Counted from the stretch's first letter, positions 8,192-17,239 are shown. The stretch is 64,000 nucleotides of DNA from Paenibacillus jilunlii (GCF_900102965.1 NZ_FNGM01000014.1:1-64000), one strand, 5' to 3'. A program made the numbers and translations. The notes: generated by a model from the letters alone, not told the origin.

Positions 8192-10183
8192 TCAGGGTTT
8201 AATTGGTAAGGAGTAGTAACCGAAAGCTTTGTCAAGCAGCGCGCTGGCTTCTTGGCGGCTCAAAGTTTGTGTGGACCGGAAATTAACAGTCTGATTGGGA
8301 TTAATCTTCGTATCCGGGTCTACAATGCCTTGAGAAACAAGCGCAGCGATTGCATCAACCGCCCATGAATCCGTTTTGCCGGTTAGTTTGACATTCGTTC
8401 CAGGTGCTGCATGCTTAAGATTTTGCATCATAACTGCCGCCATTTGTCTTGTAATTAAGGACTTTGGCTGATAATTAGGGACTCCCGCTATCATCCGCTT
8501 CTTATTTTCACGAAATTCATCCGGAAATGTATGCATGCCATGGGCGCGCAGCAATACATCCGCAAATTCCCCCTGTGTCATCTTTCCTTTAGGGTCAAAG
8601 CGGTTACCTGATTTGGCTCCCATAATGTCTAAACTGTTTAGATTATCAATGTATGATTTATATACACTGTCATTAGGCACATCGGAAAATGCAGGTTTCA
8701 TCTTTACTTTTTGGGCGTAAGCAACGAAATCCACTCCATTGGGATTCGTATAATAGAAATAGGTGATATTGCCGGATTTATCTTTCTTGAATGCCATTTT
8801 ATTGCCGGCTTCATCTTCAAATAGAAGCGGATGAACCATTTTCAGTGTATGCTTGCCTGTAGTCCCCGTTTCCATGAATAAATCCCCATCTGCATAAGAA
8901 ATTTTAGTCCTTACTCCATACAAACGCGTGTTTTTGTATAATCCAATATAAGCTTGGGCTGCTTGCTTGCTTACTTTTGAATAGGTTGGTGGCTGCGTTG
9001 TTACAGTCTTAGGAAAATAGTGATTCATAAATGCCTTGTACACATCTAAACTCATCATTGAATCGTTATTGTAAGACAAGTAAAAAGCAGTATTCTTTTC
9101 TGGCAAGATGGCAATTAAAGAGGAATGCCCCGGAACATTTCCTCCCTTGAGTACTACATGCTGCCCATTCATCACATTGTTGTAATACCCCTCAAACCCA
9201 ACGGTTGTGATGGGAATTGTAGGGTCAGCGTAAACTTGATAGGTATGCATCAGATCGATGCTTTTTTTGCTGACGATTTCTTTGCCTTCAAATTCTCCTT
9301 TGTTTAGGTGCATAATCAAGTACTTAGCCATGTCTTCACCTGTTGAAGTTATACTTCCCTCAGGCTTCTCGGACGGCGCGGTTCCCATTGTCGGCTGAAG
9401 CTCACCGCTCGGTCCATAGTGTGCAGCCATATTGGATAATATCTCAGGGGTTAATCTAACACTGGTCTTGTTCATCCCTAATGGTTTGAATACATTTTTC
9501 TCCATATATTGAGAATACGGCATGCCGCTTACGTTCTCTACTGCATATCCCGCCAGCATAAAACCAAAATTATCATACGTATAAGCTTCTCCCGGAGGTC
9601 TGACCACAGTCGGCATATTCTTATTGAGGTACCCCTTCATTGAAATGTCCTTATTCAGATATTCCACCGAATAATCAGTGACGATATCCGGCAAGTCCAC
9701 CCCGCTCGTATAGGTAAGCAGATCAAACATCGTCAGCGGTTTCCCTGTTTTATTGGGCACCTTCATTCCACCGAGATATTCTTGGATGTCATGCTTGAGA
9801 TCAATTTTTCCTTGATCAACAAGCTGCATAGCCGCCAATGCTGTAAAAGTCTTGGTAACAGATCCAATTTGGAAAATAGTATCTTTATCGACGGGTATCT
9901 TCTTTTCTCTATCTGCATAACCGTACCCTTTGCTTAAAAGCACTTTCCCGTCCTTAACGACTACAAAATTGGAGCCGACGGTATTGAATTTCTTCATCTT
10001 ATCCGCAAATACAGAATTAGCGAACGTCTCCACTTCCTTCGAATCTTTGGGCCCTTCCAGGCTGACCTTCTCTGTTGGTTTCTGATCTGATGCAGCTGCA
10101 CCATGAGTAGCTGTACAAGCTGTAACGACACTCGCAGATAATAGTAGAACTGCAAGACTGGTATTGCGGATTGCTTTTCTCAT
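8192..10183 (-). CDS. Surface serine hydrolase (beta-lactamase/PBP fold) with C-terminal SLH-like repeats
   Basis: A 663-residue exported enzyme. The N-terminus has a signal peptide ending in VTAC, a plausible lipobox around residue 23. The beta-lactamase-related domain (about residues 50-390) has the catalytic S-x-x-K motif (GSVTKTFTA) and the YDNFG motif that supplies the tyrosine. These are typical of class C-like DD-peptidases, esterases and D-aminopeptidases. After a beta-strand-rich middle section, the last 170 residues resemble S-layer homology units (AFSDVPNDSVYKSYIDNL and RQEASALLDKAFGYY). The combination suggests a cell-envelope hydrolase anchored by both lipid and SLH contacts. The substrate could be peptidoglycan peptide, an ester or a peptide. 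The start has an AGGAG-like site. It is probably monocistronic. Confidence 0.88.
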   Translation of the reverse strand: MRKAIRNTSLAVLLLSASVVTACTATHGAAASDQKPTEKVSLEGPKDSKEVETFANSVFADKMKKFNTVGSNFVVVKDGKVLLSKGYGYADREKKIPVDKDTIFQIGSVTKTFTALAAMQLVDQGKIDLKHDIQEYLGGMKVPNKTGKPLTMFDLLTYTSGVDLPDIVTDYSVEYLNKDISMKGYLNKNMPTVVRPPGEAYTYDNFGFMLAGYAVENVSGMPYSQYMEKNVFKPLGMNKTSVRLTPEILSNMAAHYGPSGELQPTMGTAPSEKPEGSITSTGEDMAKYLIMHLNKGEFEGKEIVSKKSIDLMHTYQVYADPTIPITTVGFEGYYNNVMNGQHVVLKGGNVPGHSSLIAILPEKNTAFYLSYNNDSMMSLDVYKAFMNHYFPKTVTTQPPTYSKVSKQAAQAYIGLYKNTRLYGVRTKISYADGDLFMETGTTGKHTLKMVHPLLFEDEAGNKMAFKKDKSGNITYFYYTNPNGVDFVAYAQKVKMKPAFSDVPNDSVYKSYIDNLNSLDIMGAKSGNRFDPKGKMTQGEFADVLLRAHGMHTFPDEFRENKKRMIAGVPNYQPKSLITRQMAAVMMQNLKHAAPGTNVKLTGKTDSWAVDAIAALVSQGIVDPDTKINPNQTVNFRSTQTLSRQEASALLDKAFGYYSLPIKP

Positions 10184-10301
10184 TGTTCCTGTCTCCCTCT
10201 ATCATATTTGCCCTGTGACCACTTGGCCTACCCAAGTATTGCAAAGCGCCTGTCATAAGAACAAGCTGCATTTCGTCACCACTTTCTCTGGTATCTCTAG
10301 G

Positions 10302-10317
10302 AATGTCACATGACATT
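10302..10317. promoter_or_regulatory. Palindrome between divergent genes
   Basis: AATGTCA-CA-TGACATT forms seven-base arms with a two-base centre. It lies between the leftward hydrolase gene and the rightward sensor-domain gene. It could be an operator for the nearby LuxR-type kinase/regulator protein, but no second copy was found in the window. Confidence 0.4.
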
Positions 10318-10388
10318 TTTGCACTAGATGAAGTGACACGGGCATCAGTATGATACGTCTATTACATTGAAGGGACGATGGAACATTC

Positions 10389-10976
10389 ATGAATAAAACG
10401 ATCCGTTGCTTTTTCCAAAATGGGTACTTCTTATTGCTCACTTTTGCTACAGGATTATTTTACTTTTGCTTTTATTTGGTTACTCTGACATTAGGCATAG
10501 GTCTTTCTTTTACAGTTGCAGGCATTCCCCTGCTCACACAGGTATTGCGGACCACGCTAACCTTCGTGCAATATGAACGTATACAAACGAAGATCTATAC
10601 CGATATCACCACTCAGCCTTACGAACGGAGTATAAGAACAGAGCAATCTTTATGGGCGCAAGCTAAAGAGGAGCTTATGGATACACGCAACTGGGCCGCG
10701 ATCTGCTGGCTGATGTTGAAGTTTTGGATTGGTCTTCTAAGTCTCCTAAGTGTTGTTTTGCTCTGTGTGATGCCTCTTTTGTTAATGCTAACTCCGCTGT
10801 TCTTTCCTATCTTTGATATCCGCCTTTTTGGGATACAGATAGATACCTTCATGCAATCACTTTTTATTATGGCTATGGGGGTTATTTTTGCTTTTATAAG
10901 TTCCTGGCTATTAAATGTCTTGGTTCGTCTTATAGGCGGTTACACGCGTCAAATGACAAAAAGATTAAACCGGTAG
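10389..10976 (+). CDS. Stand-alone sensor-domain membrane protein
   Basis: A 195-residue membrane protein with four predicted transmembrane helices arranged as two hairpins (about residues 12-50 and 105-185) around a charged central loop. The pattern, with a short cytoplasmic N-terminus and a RNWAAICWLMLKFWIG-like third helix, matches the putative sensor domain normally fused to the N-terminus of NarL-type histidine kinases. Here it is a separate gene, and the next gene encodes a kinase with its own five-helix membrane part. The two probably interact, with this protein modulating the kinase. A four-codon leader frame ends at the ATG and may couple translation. The domain assignment is from memory and was not searched. 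Confidence 0.7.
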   Translation: MNKTIRCFFQNGYFLLLTFATGLFYFCFYLVTLTLGIGLSFTVAGIPLLTQVLRTTLTFVQYERIQTKIYTDITTQPYERSIRTEQSLWAQAKEELMDTRNWAAICWLMLKFWIGLLSLLSVVLLCVMPLLLMLTPLFFPIFDIRLFGIQIDTFMQSLFIMAMGVIFAFISSWLLNVLVRLIGGYTRQMTKRLNR

Positions 10977-11090
10977 CCTCTGTGTTACAACCTGCATTTG
11001 TCCAAAACTTACTGCGGAAACTTATCGTTTAGTCGAACTTAGACTTATAATAGTAAATAATAAAAGACATAGAAGACTTAGTAAGGGGTG

Positions 11091-12896
11091 ATGAACTTGT
11101 TTGAAACGGTAAAACAGTGGTTCTGGTATGACTGGATCATGTTCATATTTCGGCTTATTCTCAGTATTTCTCTCATGTTCACAACCGTACAATTCCATGC
11201 CCAGATATCCCTGCCGCTTTGGATTTTGATTTTTTGGCAGATTTTCGCTTTTTCCGTTCCCTGGCTTTGTTTGCAGCTCAACTATAAGTATTATCTGCTT
11301 ACAGAAATTATTTTTTCGGGCGGACTATGCTTGTATTTAACTTCTTTGTTTCCGGAAGCTTATCTCGCGTTTCTGACCTATGCTTTCCTGATTGCGGTGA
11401 ATAGCGCCCGTCAATCCTATCGTTGGACAGGGCCCGTAACGATCCTGCTCTTGCCGGTTTTGATAAATCTGTTATCTCACCAGAGCAATTATCTGATCAT
11501 GATGCTCCAAATCGGACTTGCTTATGCCATTGGGTTTGCCTTTCATTTACTGGTGGTCAATCACCGGCAGAGTGAAATCATCCGGGAACAGAATACGGTC
11601 TTAAAACAGTATTTTTCCCAAATTGAACGCATCACGCTAGCTGAAGAACGTGACCGGCTGTCGAAGGATCTCCACGATACTATTGGACATTCCTATACTT
11701 CTATCATCATGGGATTAGAAACATTGCGTCCTGAACTTTCTACAGAGGCCGGGGAACAGAAGGTCAGCTCTTTATTGAATTTGGCCCGCAAAGGTTTAAA
11801 AGAGGTCAGAGGATACTTGCATCAAATAGAGCCCCCGCAGGAGACACTTCCGGTGCTGCAATCGCTGCAGCAGTTAGCAGAAGATTTTCAGGCACAGGCC
11901 AAAGTAAACGTTCACTTCCGTACCTTTGGAGAGGAATACCCGCTGCCCAAGCTGGCCAAGATGGCCTTCTATCGTTGCTTGCAGGAATCGTTAACTAACG
12001 CCGTCCGGCATGGAGAGTCTACAGAAATTACCGCTACTCTGAAATTTGAGCAGCGGCAGGCTAGACTGGAAATACAGGACAACGGTAAAGGAATGGAGAA
12101 ATGGCAGGATGGCTTTGGCTTGAACGCGATGAAAGAGCGCGCCATGAATCTGCAAGGACAAGTGTCTGTTTATTCCGAGCCTGGGGAAGGAACGCTCGTG
12201 ACCTGCACATTGCCAAGACAAGCAGAATTACCGGATGAGGTTATCCGCTTACTGATCGTAGATGACCAACCCTTCATCCGGGAAAGCCTGCGGACCATTC
12301 TGGAGGGGCATCAGGATCTGAAAGTGGTGGGATTGTCTGAGGATGGCTTACAAGCCATTGAGAGCTGTGAGCAGGATCAGCCCCAGGTGGTGCTCATGGA
12401 TTTGGACATGCACAATATGGATGGAATTTCAGCATCCGGAATCATTAAACAAAGATGGCCGCACATCCGGATTCTAATTCTAACCACGTTTCAGGATACT
12501 GAACAAGCCCTTGAGGTTCTGCGAAGCGGAGCAGATGGTTACTTATTGAAATCTATTGAACCGCGGGAGCTTGCTGAAACTATTCGTCATGTCTATCGCG
12601 GGGGCACACTGATTGATCAAGAGATGTCGCATAAATTGTTTGAGAAGCTCGAAATGGACAAGAAGGAAACCGGAGTGTTGAATCCAAAAACAATGGAGAG
12701 CTTCGGTCTGACTTCAAGGGAAATAGAAATATTACAGCTTGTTTGCAAAGGGCTGCGCTATAAAACCATCGCCTCCAAATTATATTTATCTGATGGCACC
12801 GTGAGGAATTATGCCTCCGCAGTCTATACGAAATTGGGCGTTCGTAACCGGGAAGAAGCGGTACAGAAGGCAGTGGAAGCCGGACTCCTCGAATGA
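11091..12896 (+). CDS. Single-chain NarL-type histidine kinase fused to LuxR-type response regulator
   Basis: About 601 residues holding a whole two-component system. Residues about 15-155 form roughly five membrane helices. A HisKA_3 dimerisation region follows, with the phosphorylated His195 in KDLHDTIGH. The HATPase domain has the N box (LQESLTNAVRHG) and G box (DNGKGM). After a linker at about 375-387 comes a complete receiver (LLIVDDQPF, Asp437 in LMDLDMHNMDG) and a C-terminal LuxR helix-turn-helix (LTSREIEILQLV, TVRNYASAVYTKLGV). Normally these are two adjacent genes. No stop, start codon or ribosome binding site occurs at the junction, so the fusion looks real. The start is uncertain: GTG 11088, ATG 11091 and TTG 11097 are all possible with the AAGGGGTGAT site. 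The preceding sensor-domain gene is likely a partner. Confidence 0.88.
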   Translation: MNLFETVKQWFWYDWIMFIFRLILSISLMFTTVQFHAQISLPLWILIFWQIFAFSVPWLCLQLNYKYYLLTEIIFSGGLCLYLTSLFPEAYLAFLTYAFLIAVNSARQSYRWTGPVTILLLPVLINLLSHQSNYLIMMLQIGLAYAIGFAFHLLVVNHRQSEIIREQNTVLKQYFSQIERITLAEERDRLSKDLHDTIGHSYTSIIMGLETLRPELSTEAGEQKVSSLLNLARKGLKEVRGYLHQIEPPQETLPVLQSLQQLAEDFQAQAKVNVHFRTFGEEYPLPKLAKMAFYRCLQESLTNAVRHGESTEITATLKFEQRQARLEIQDNGKGMEKWQDGFGLNAMKERAMNLQGQVSVYSEPGEGTLVTCTLPRQAELPDEVIRLLIVDDQPFIRESLRTILEGHQDLKVVGLSEDGLQAIESCEQDQPQVVLMDLDMHNMDGISASGIIKQRWPHIRILILTTFQDTEQALEVLRSGADGYLLKSIEPRELAETIRHVYRGGTLIDQEMSHKLFEKLEMDKKETGVLNPKTMESFGLTSREIEILQLVCKGLRYKTIASKLYLSDGTVRNYASAVYTKLGVRNREEAVQKAVEAGLLE

Positions 12897-13033
12897 GTTC
12901 CAACTTCTAATGCCTGCCTTGTTCATAACAGTTTTGGTATGCCCCTTATAATCATAATTCATTTCAATTAGCATCATTTTGGTTAATTTCAAGAAAGCCA
13001 TTAGGCGTTCTACACATTAAATGGAGGTGTTTT

Positions 13034-13636
13034 ATGTATATCGCTGCATCAGCACAATCGGCGCATGACAATTACAAGCTTTTGATCGGAAGCATTATCC
13101 CCCGGCCGATTGCTTTTGTGACCTCAATCAATGAACAAGGCGTGGTGAATGCCGCACCGTTCAGTTTTTTTAATATTGTGAATGATGAACCGCCGATGAT
13201 TATGTTCTCCTGTCTACGCAAGGCAACCGGAGAAATGAAGCATACTGCAAGCAACATTTTGGGCAACGGGGAGTTTGTGGTGCATATTGTGGACGAGGAT
13301 AATGTGGCTGCGATTAACCACACCTCGATCAACGCCCCGGAAGGCGTCAGCGAGCTGGAATTGGCCGGACTGACGCCGGTGCCCGGGCAAATGGTCCGGG
13401 TTCCGCGTATAGCGGAATGCAGGATTGCCATGGAGTGCCGGCTTACGCGGCATGTGGAGCTGGGACACTGCGATATGCTGATCGGAGAAGTGCTGTGTTT
13501 CTATGTAGAGGATGAATTGATTCATAACGGACGCATTGATGCGGCCAAGCTGAAGCCGGTAAGCCGTCTCGCGGGAGCTTCGTATGCGGCGATTGGCCGG
13601 ACGTTCGATATGGAGAGACCGCAATACGAGTCTTAA
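13034..13636 (+). CDS. Flavin reductase-like (FMN-binding split-barrel) protein
   Basis: A 200-residue protein of the flavin reductase-like domain family, which binds FMN in a split beta-barrel and reduces flavin or supports flavin-dependent oxygenases. The N-terminal segment GSIIPRPIAFVTSI and the following AAPFSFFNIV and PPMIMFSC strands are the family signature. The C-terminal part (about residues 140-200) holds the LGHCDMLIGEVL strand. A GGAGGTG site seven bases before ATG fixes the start. It stands alone, with its own terminator downstream, so no partner enzyme can be inferred. It may be a stand-alone oxidoreductase. Confidence 0.88.
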   Translation: MYIAASAQSAHDNYKLLIGSIIPRPIAFVTSINEQGVVNAAPFSFFNIVNDEPPMIMFSCLRKATGEMKHTASNILGNGEFVVHIVDEDNVAAINHTSINAPEGVSELELAGLTPVPGQMVRVPRIAECRIAMECRLTRHVELGHCDMLIGEVLCFYVEDELIHNGRIDAAKLKPVSRLAGASYAAIGRTFDMERPQYES

Positions 13637-13643
13637 AACACGG

Positions 13644-13688
13644 GAAAGACCCTGCCGGATGCCGACGCGCGGCCCAGCAGGGTCTTTC
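13644..13688. terminator. Terminator between convergent genes
   Basis: GAAAGACCCTGC (13644-13655) pairs with GCAGGGTCTTTC (13677-13688). The stem is perfect over 12 bases and usable from both strands. It lies eight bases after the flavin reductase stop and faces the 3' end of the leftward FapA-like gene. Confidence 0.8.
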
Positions 13689-13736
13689 AGTCTGTGTATC
13701 TTTTACCGGTAAGGCTATATGTAAGGATACCGCTGG

Positions 13737-15623
13737 TTACTCGTTTGAAGAGGATGCCGCTCCCCTGTATTTCTGTTTTAGACTTTTGGCCGTAAAAGCG
13801 ATATTTTCAATCGGGTCAGTAATCTCCAGGGAATACCCGTCTATTGTCACAGAAGCATTACGGATGGTATGTGCAATGATTTGCCGGCCTGCAACCAGCA
13901 GCGATTTGCCGGTTGATTCCCCGCCGACGCTGTGTGCATTAATCGTTCCGGCTGCCTCCAAGGTGGAGTCAGAGGACATGGAGCTATTCTTCGCAAAATA
14001 AATATCGCCAGACGAATACAATCTGCTCAGGGAAACCCCTTCTCCATGAATATGGACATCCCCGCCGGATTTTATAATACTGTCATGTGACCCGGCAATA
14101 TCAATCCGGACCCGTTCCTCCTGCATCTGGTAGATGCCACGGGCCAGGTTCTTCAACAGACTCAGAAAAGAGCCTATTCCCGCATCCGTAATTTGGTCGG
14201 TAAACTGTCCGGGATTCAACATAAACTCCATCATATGCTTCAGGATCTTGGTATCCTGAGGATAATCAGCGCTCATGCCTGATAACAGCTCCTGCATGTC
14301 ACGGATCATACGGGGAAGATGTGCATATTTACTTTCGAGCAGCAGCATGATGACCAATCCGTATTTCACAGTCTGCATCGTTGACTCAACCGTCTCGGCA
14401 AGGTTCCTGGCGGCCTCTCTCAGTCTCGCAACCTCCTTCGCCAGCAGTTCGGTGAAGCTGCACAAGCGGTTATGTGTGGCCCCGTATCCCCCGGCATACA
14501 GCTCGCTCTCTACAACCATACCGCTGATAAATATGCTGCCTGTAGCAGTGATCCGGGATTTGCGCACATCACCAAAAATATAAACATTGCCCAAAGCCTC
14601 AATAACCGTGTTTTTGCTTAAATAATGAGTTGCGATAACATCACCAGGGTACATGAGGGTGACCCCAGCCTCACTGTCACTATGCGGAACGAGGAACGTT
14701 TGGGGAAAATCAATTGTTTTTATAAAGGTTCCGCTTCCGGTTATCCGTGGTCTGCCTTTGCGGCAGGCCTTGATCTCCCCGCCCGGAAGCAGTGCGGCGT
14801 AGGGGGAGGAGAACAGGGTGAGGTCCTGCGGCGGAGGCGGCGGAAGTACACCGCCATACACATCAAAGCCGGGAAGGCCTTCTTTGGGGGGCAGTTTCTT
14901 CGCAAACACTTCGCCTTCCTGCACCATGAAGAATTCCGGGCAGCTTGTTGCTTGGGCGGAATCGGCCATCGGCTTGAATGCATTCTCTATCTTCTGCTGA
15001 AACAGCAGTTCCAGACTCGCATCTGTCCCTGGCACGGGAGCCTTGCCTTCAGCAATACACACGGGAAGGTAGGTTGGATTATTCAGCTCCTCGTAAAGCG
15101 CAGGGATATTGAGACTGCTGACTATAGGGCTTTTCTCAAATCCGGCCATAATCCGTTCAATGGAAAGGGTGGATAACAGCATATCCCTGTTCATCTCCGC
15201 ACGGACAGTGACAAAGGCTGAAGCCGGACTATTGACGAGGTTCCAGGCATACCTTTCAGCACGGTAAAGGGTAAAGTACACTTTAAGCTTATCATCGGAT
15301 ACGGTAATCTGGTATTGCGGTTTCTCGCAAATCTCCCAGGTGAGGTCATCTGCAGAGGTAATCTGAGTCGGACCCGTGATGACCTGACCGTTAATCTTCA
15401 ATACAACAGGATGGATCGATGAGATTACAGCCGGTTTGCCTCCGGGAAGAGGCGGAGTGATGAAGATTTCGTTATTCTGGATAATGATAACACCATTCTT
15501 AGCTTCGTCTGTTCCGCCAAACGTCTGAGGATCCACAGAGTAAAGATTCAAGAGATCGGTCTTCCCAAGAAGCATGGAAGCAATGAACTCGTACCGTGAA
15601 CGTTCGATGGTATGCTGCGGCAT
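13737..15623 (-). CDS. FapA-like DUF342 polymer-binding protein
   Basis: A 628-residue protein of the FapA/DUF342 family. It has an N-terminal regulatory and linker part (about residues 1-270), a central right-handed beta-helix region (about 275-400, with repeated short glycine-rich strands) and a coiled-coil segment (about 400-500). It ends in a second beta-helix stretch rich in GDVHIHGEG- and GTINAHSVGG-like turns. In some bacteria FapA-like proteins bind cell-surface polymers or affect flagellar and signalling functions; the role here is unknown. The protein has no signal peptide, so it is cytoplasmic. Its 5' leader carries a cyclic-di-GMP-I riboswitch, tying expression to c-di-GMP. The start has a GAGG site eight bases upstream. 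It looks monocistronic, ending at a convergent terminator. Confidence 0.88.
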   Translation of the reverse strand: MPQHTIERSRYEFIASMLLGKTDLLNLYSVDPQTFGGTDEAKNGVIIIQNNEIFITPPLPGGKPAVISSIHPVVLKINGQVITGPTQITSADDLTWEICEKPQYQITVSDDKLKVYFTLYRAERYAWNLVNSPASAFVTVRAEMNRDMLLSTLSIERIMAGFEKSPIVSSLNIPALYEELNNPTYLPVCIAEGKAPVPGTDASLELLFQQKIENAFKPMADSAQATSCPEFFMVQEGEVFAKKLPPKEGLPGFDVYGGVLPPPPPQDLTLFSSPYAALLPGGEIKACRKGRPRITGSGTFIKTIDFPQTFLVPHSDSEAGVTLMYPGDVIATHYLSKNTVIEALGNVYIFGDVRKSRITATGSIFISGMVVESELYAGGYGATHNRLCSFTELLAKEVARLREAARNLAETVESTMQTVKYGLVIMLLLESKYAHLPRMIRDMQELLSGMSADYPQDTKILKHMMEFMLNPGQFTDQITDAGIGSFLSLLKNLARGIYQMQEERVRIDIAGSHDSIIKSGGDVHIHGEGVSLSRLYSSGDIYFAKNSSMSSDSTLEAAGTINAHSVGGESTGKSLLVAGRQIIAHTIRNASVTIDGYSLEITDPIENIAFTAKSLKQKYRGAASSSNE

Positions 15624-15675
15624 TCTCGTAACCTCACTTTTTTCGTATAATCAATGGTATCTGTACAGAAAAGAA

Positions 15676-15693
15676 CATCATGGAGCCGTGATG
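15676..15693 (-). terminator. Possible expression-platform terminator of the riboswitch
   Basis: On the minus strand CATCACGG pairs with CCATGATG (one mismatch) and is followed by TTCTTTTCT. It lies between the riboswitch aptamer and the FapA start codon. This is the expected place for a ligand-controlled terminator. The stem is short, so confidence is moderate. Confidence 0.45.
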
Positions 15694-15726
15694 CTTATAT
15701 CCTGGGATATCCGACCAAATGGCGTC

Positions 15727-15822
15727 TCTATTGGCAACCTGGCGACCATAAATGCAGCAATAGCGCTCTTAGGCCCATGGCTTTGCGTCCTGCCCTTTCG
15801 GGACAGTTTGCCTTTAGGAATA
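15727..15822 (-). promoter_or_regulatory. Cyclic-di-GMP-I (GEMM) riboswitch
   Basis: Read on the minus strand, the leader contains the ordered GEMM-I core: GGCAAAC, a P2 stem with GAAA tetraloop (CCCGAAAGGG), then GGACGCAAAGCC and GGGCCTAA, a second stem, and the closing AGGTTGCC that pairs back to the 5' GGCAA. These are the conserved ligand pocket and the tetraloop/receptor contact. The aptamer lies about 100 bases upstream of the FapA-like gene, so c-di-GMP should control that gene by termination or translation. The sign (on or off) cannot be settled by eye. Confidence 0.95.
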
Positions 15823-16118
15823 GATCAATGATATATACTCAGTATGAGGCCAATTAAATCGACTGCAATCGACAAAAAGTGGTCAATACTGGTACGATGT
15901 CCAAAAATAACTTCTGCAAACAACATTAATTCTAGTCCTTAAGTAGCGAATTTTCAACTGGAATAATTGAATTTGACTATAAATATTGAATAAAGTAGGT
16001 AATTGTTGATTAATTGTAAATAAAATGAATTTATAATTAATGTAGGGCTTGAAGCAGGGGGAAGGGGCATGAAACAGAAGGCTGACTGATAGTGTGAGAG
16101 GTGAGAGCGATCCATTAA
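15823..16118. other. AT-rich stretch without a gene
   Basis: This segment lies upstream of the riboswitch and beyond the end of the leftward exporter gene. It should hold the promoter of the FapA transcription unit, and it is strongly AT-rich around 15,940-16,040. I see no convincing reading frame; a six-codon frame at 16,070 after a purine-rich run is probably chance. Confidence 0.5.
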
Positions 16119-16164
16119 AAAAAGGGACGCTCCCAAGCTTAAAGCTTGTGGGAGAGTCCCTTTT
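16119..16164 (-). terminator. Terminator of the FUSC-type exporter gene
   Basis: AAAAGGGAC-GCTCCCA-AGCTT pairs with AGCTT-TGGGAG-GTCCCTTTT with minor bulges. On the minus strand the stem is followed by seven T residues. It overlaps the last codons of the exporter gene. Confidence 0.85.
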
Positions 16165-17239
16165 GTATGAAGCGCACAGCATGTGCAGCTCCAGCTTTGG
16201 CCTTCTGCGGTGCGGCTGACATCACTACATAGTCGGCCTGCTCGATTTCTTCCAGCACCCGGTTCAGGTGGGAGAACACTGCGCCGAGATCGCGGATGGA
16301 GGTGAGGGAGCATTGTCCCTGCAGCTCGGAGAACCAGGCCAGTTGAAGATCGCGCGCCCGGCGCAGCGATTCGGGAAGCGAACGCTGGCATTCGGCATCC
16401 GCCAGTGCCTTCGTCCCATAAAGGGCGATACAGTCTGCGGTGGCTGTGACCACCTCAGCCATCCAGTCGGCTGCGGCATAATGTGCGGGCAGCAGTGCGA
16501 TTTCCGCACGGATCTCTTTTACATAAGAGTGGATTTTTTTAAGATGGGCCGTTGTCTGTGTCAGTCCACGCAGCTCATTGCGGCAATGGTAATGGGTTAA
16601 GGTATAATGCAGCTCCTTCTGCTGCAGCTCGCTCTTCGCCAGCAGTGAAGCGGAGCGTGTCAGGGCGTCTCCCGCCTGAACGGCTTCCCGTCCGCCGCCG
16701 GTCTGACCGCTTAGGGCATCCGCCAGCAGCAGGCCGCCTTCCAGAGCCAAGCCCTTAACCTTGACGAACCCCTTAGGCGGAACGATAATCATATTGATGA
16801 TTAGAGCAATGACTACACCGATAAGCGTTTCAGCGACCCGCCACTCGATATAATGATCATTATAGAAGGTGAGTGCCAGCACAGAGGTTACGCCGACCTG
16901 GGAGATCGCCTGGATATTGATCCGGCAGGCTGTGGCGACTCCGATACCGATCAGAAGCATCAGCAGAATGGAAAGGGCTCCTACATCGAAGAACCGCCCC
17001 ACAATCAGGCTGACAATGCCGCCCAGTACAATGCCGGTCATGCGGTAAACGCCCTTTTCCAGAGAAGCCTTGACGCTGCCCTGTGTAATCAGAATCGCCG
17101 CCAGCGGGGCGAAGTATAAATAGCTGTCTCCATACAGCGTATGTACTGCCAGCCAGGAGAGTGAAGCAGCCAGTGTAACACGTATCATATATAAAGACAG
17201 TCCGAACTTCTCCAGGCGGTCCTGTAATCCTTCGTTCAT
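16139..17239 (-). CDS. FUSC/aromatic acid exporter family membrane protein
   Basis: A 366-residue membrane protein. The first 165 residues contain about four to six hydrophobic helices in the FUSC/ArAE pattern, with a conserved-type ITQGSVKASLEKGVYRMTG segment at the second helix. The rest (about 170-366) is a cytoplasmic helical domain with coiled-coil character. Relatives include aromatic acid and fusaric acid efflux proteins and many uncharacterised Gram-positive members, so substrate export is inferred only. The gene has its own terminator and is divergent from the polyamine transporter operon. The ribosome binding site is weak. No membrane-fusion partner is present, as expected in a Gram-positive. 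Confidence 0.82.
   Translation of the reverse strand: MNEGLQDRLEKFGLSLYMIRVTLAASLSWLAVHTLYGDSYLYFAPLAAILITQGSVKASLEKGVYRMTGIVLGGIVSLIVGRFFDVGALSILLMLLIGIGVATACRINIQAISQVGVTSVLALTFYNDHYIEWRVAETLIGVVIALIINMIIVPPKGFVKVKGLALEGGLLLADALSGQTGGGREAVQAGDALTRSASLLAKSELQQKELHYTLTHYHCRNELRGLTQTTAHLKKIHSYVKEIRAEIALLPAHYAAADWMAEVVTATADCIALYGTKALADAECQRSLPESLRRARDLQLAWFSELQGQCSLTSIRDLGAVFSHLNRVLEEIEQADYVVMSAAPQKAKAGAAHAVRFIQKGLSHKL

Noticed and set aside
15574-15831. 85-codon frame on the plus strand over the FapA leader
   Set aside because: It overlaps the c-di-GMP riboswitch on the opposite strand, and riboswitch conservation explains the sequence.
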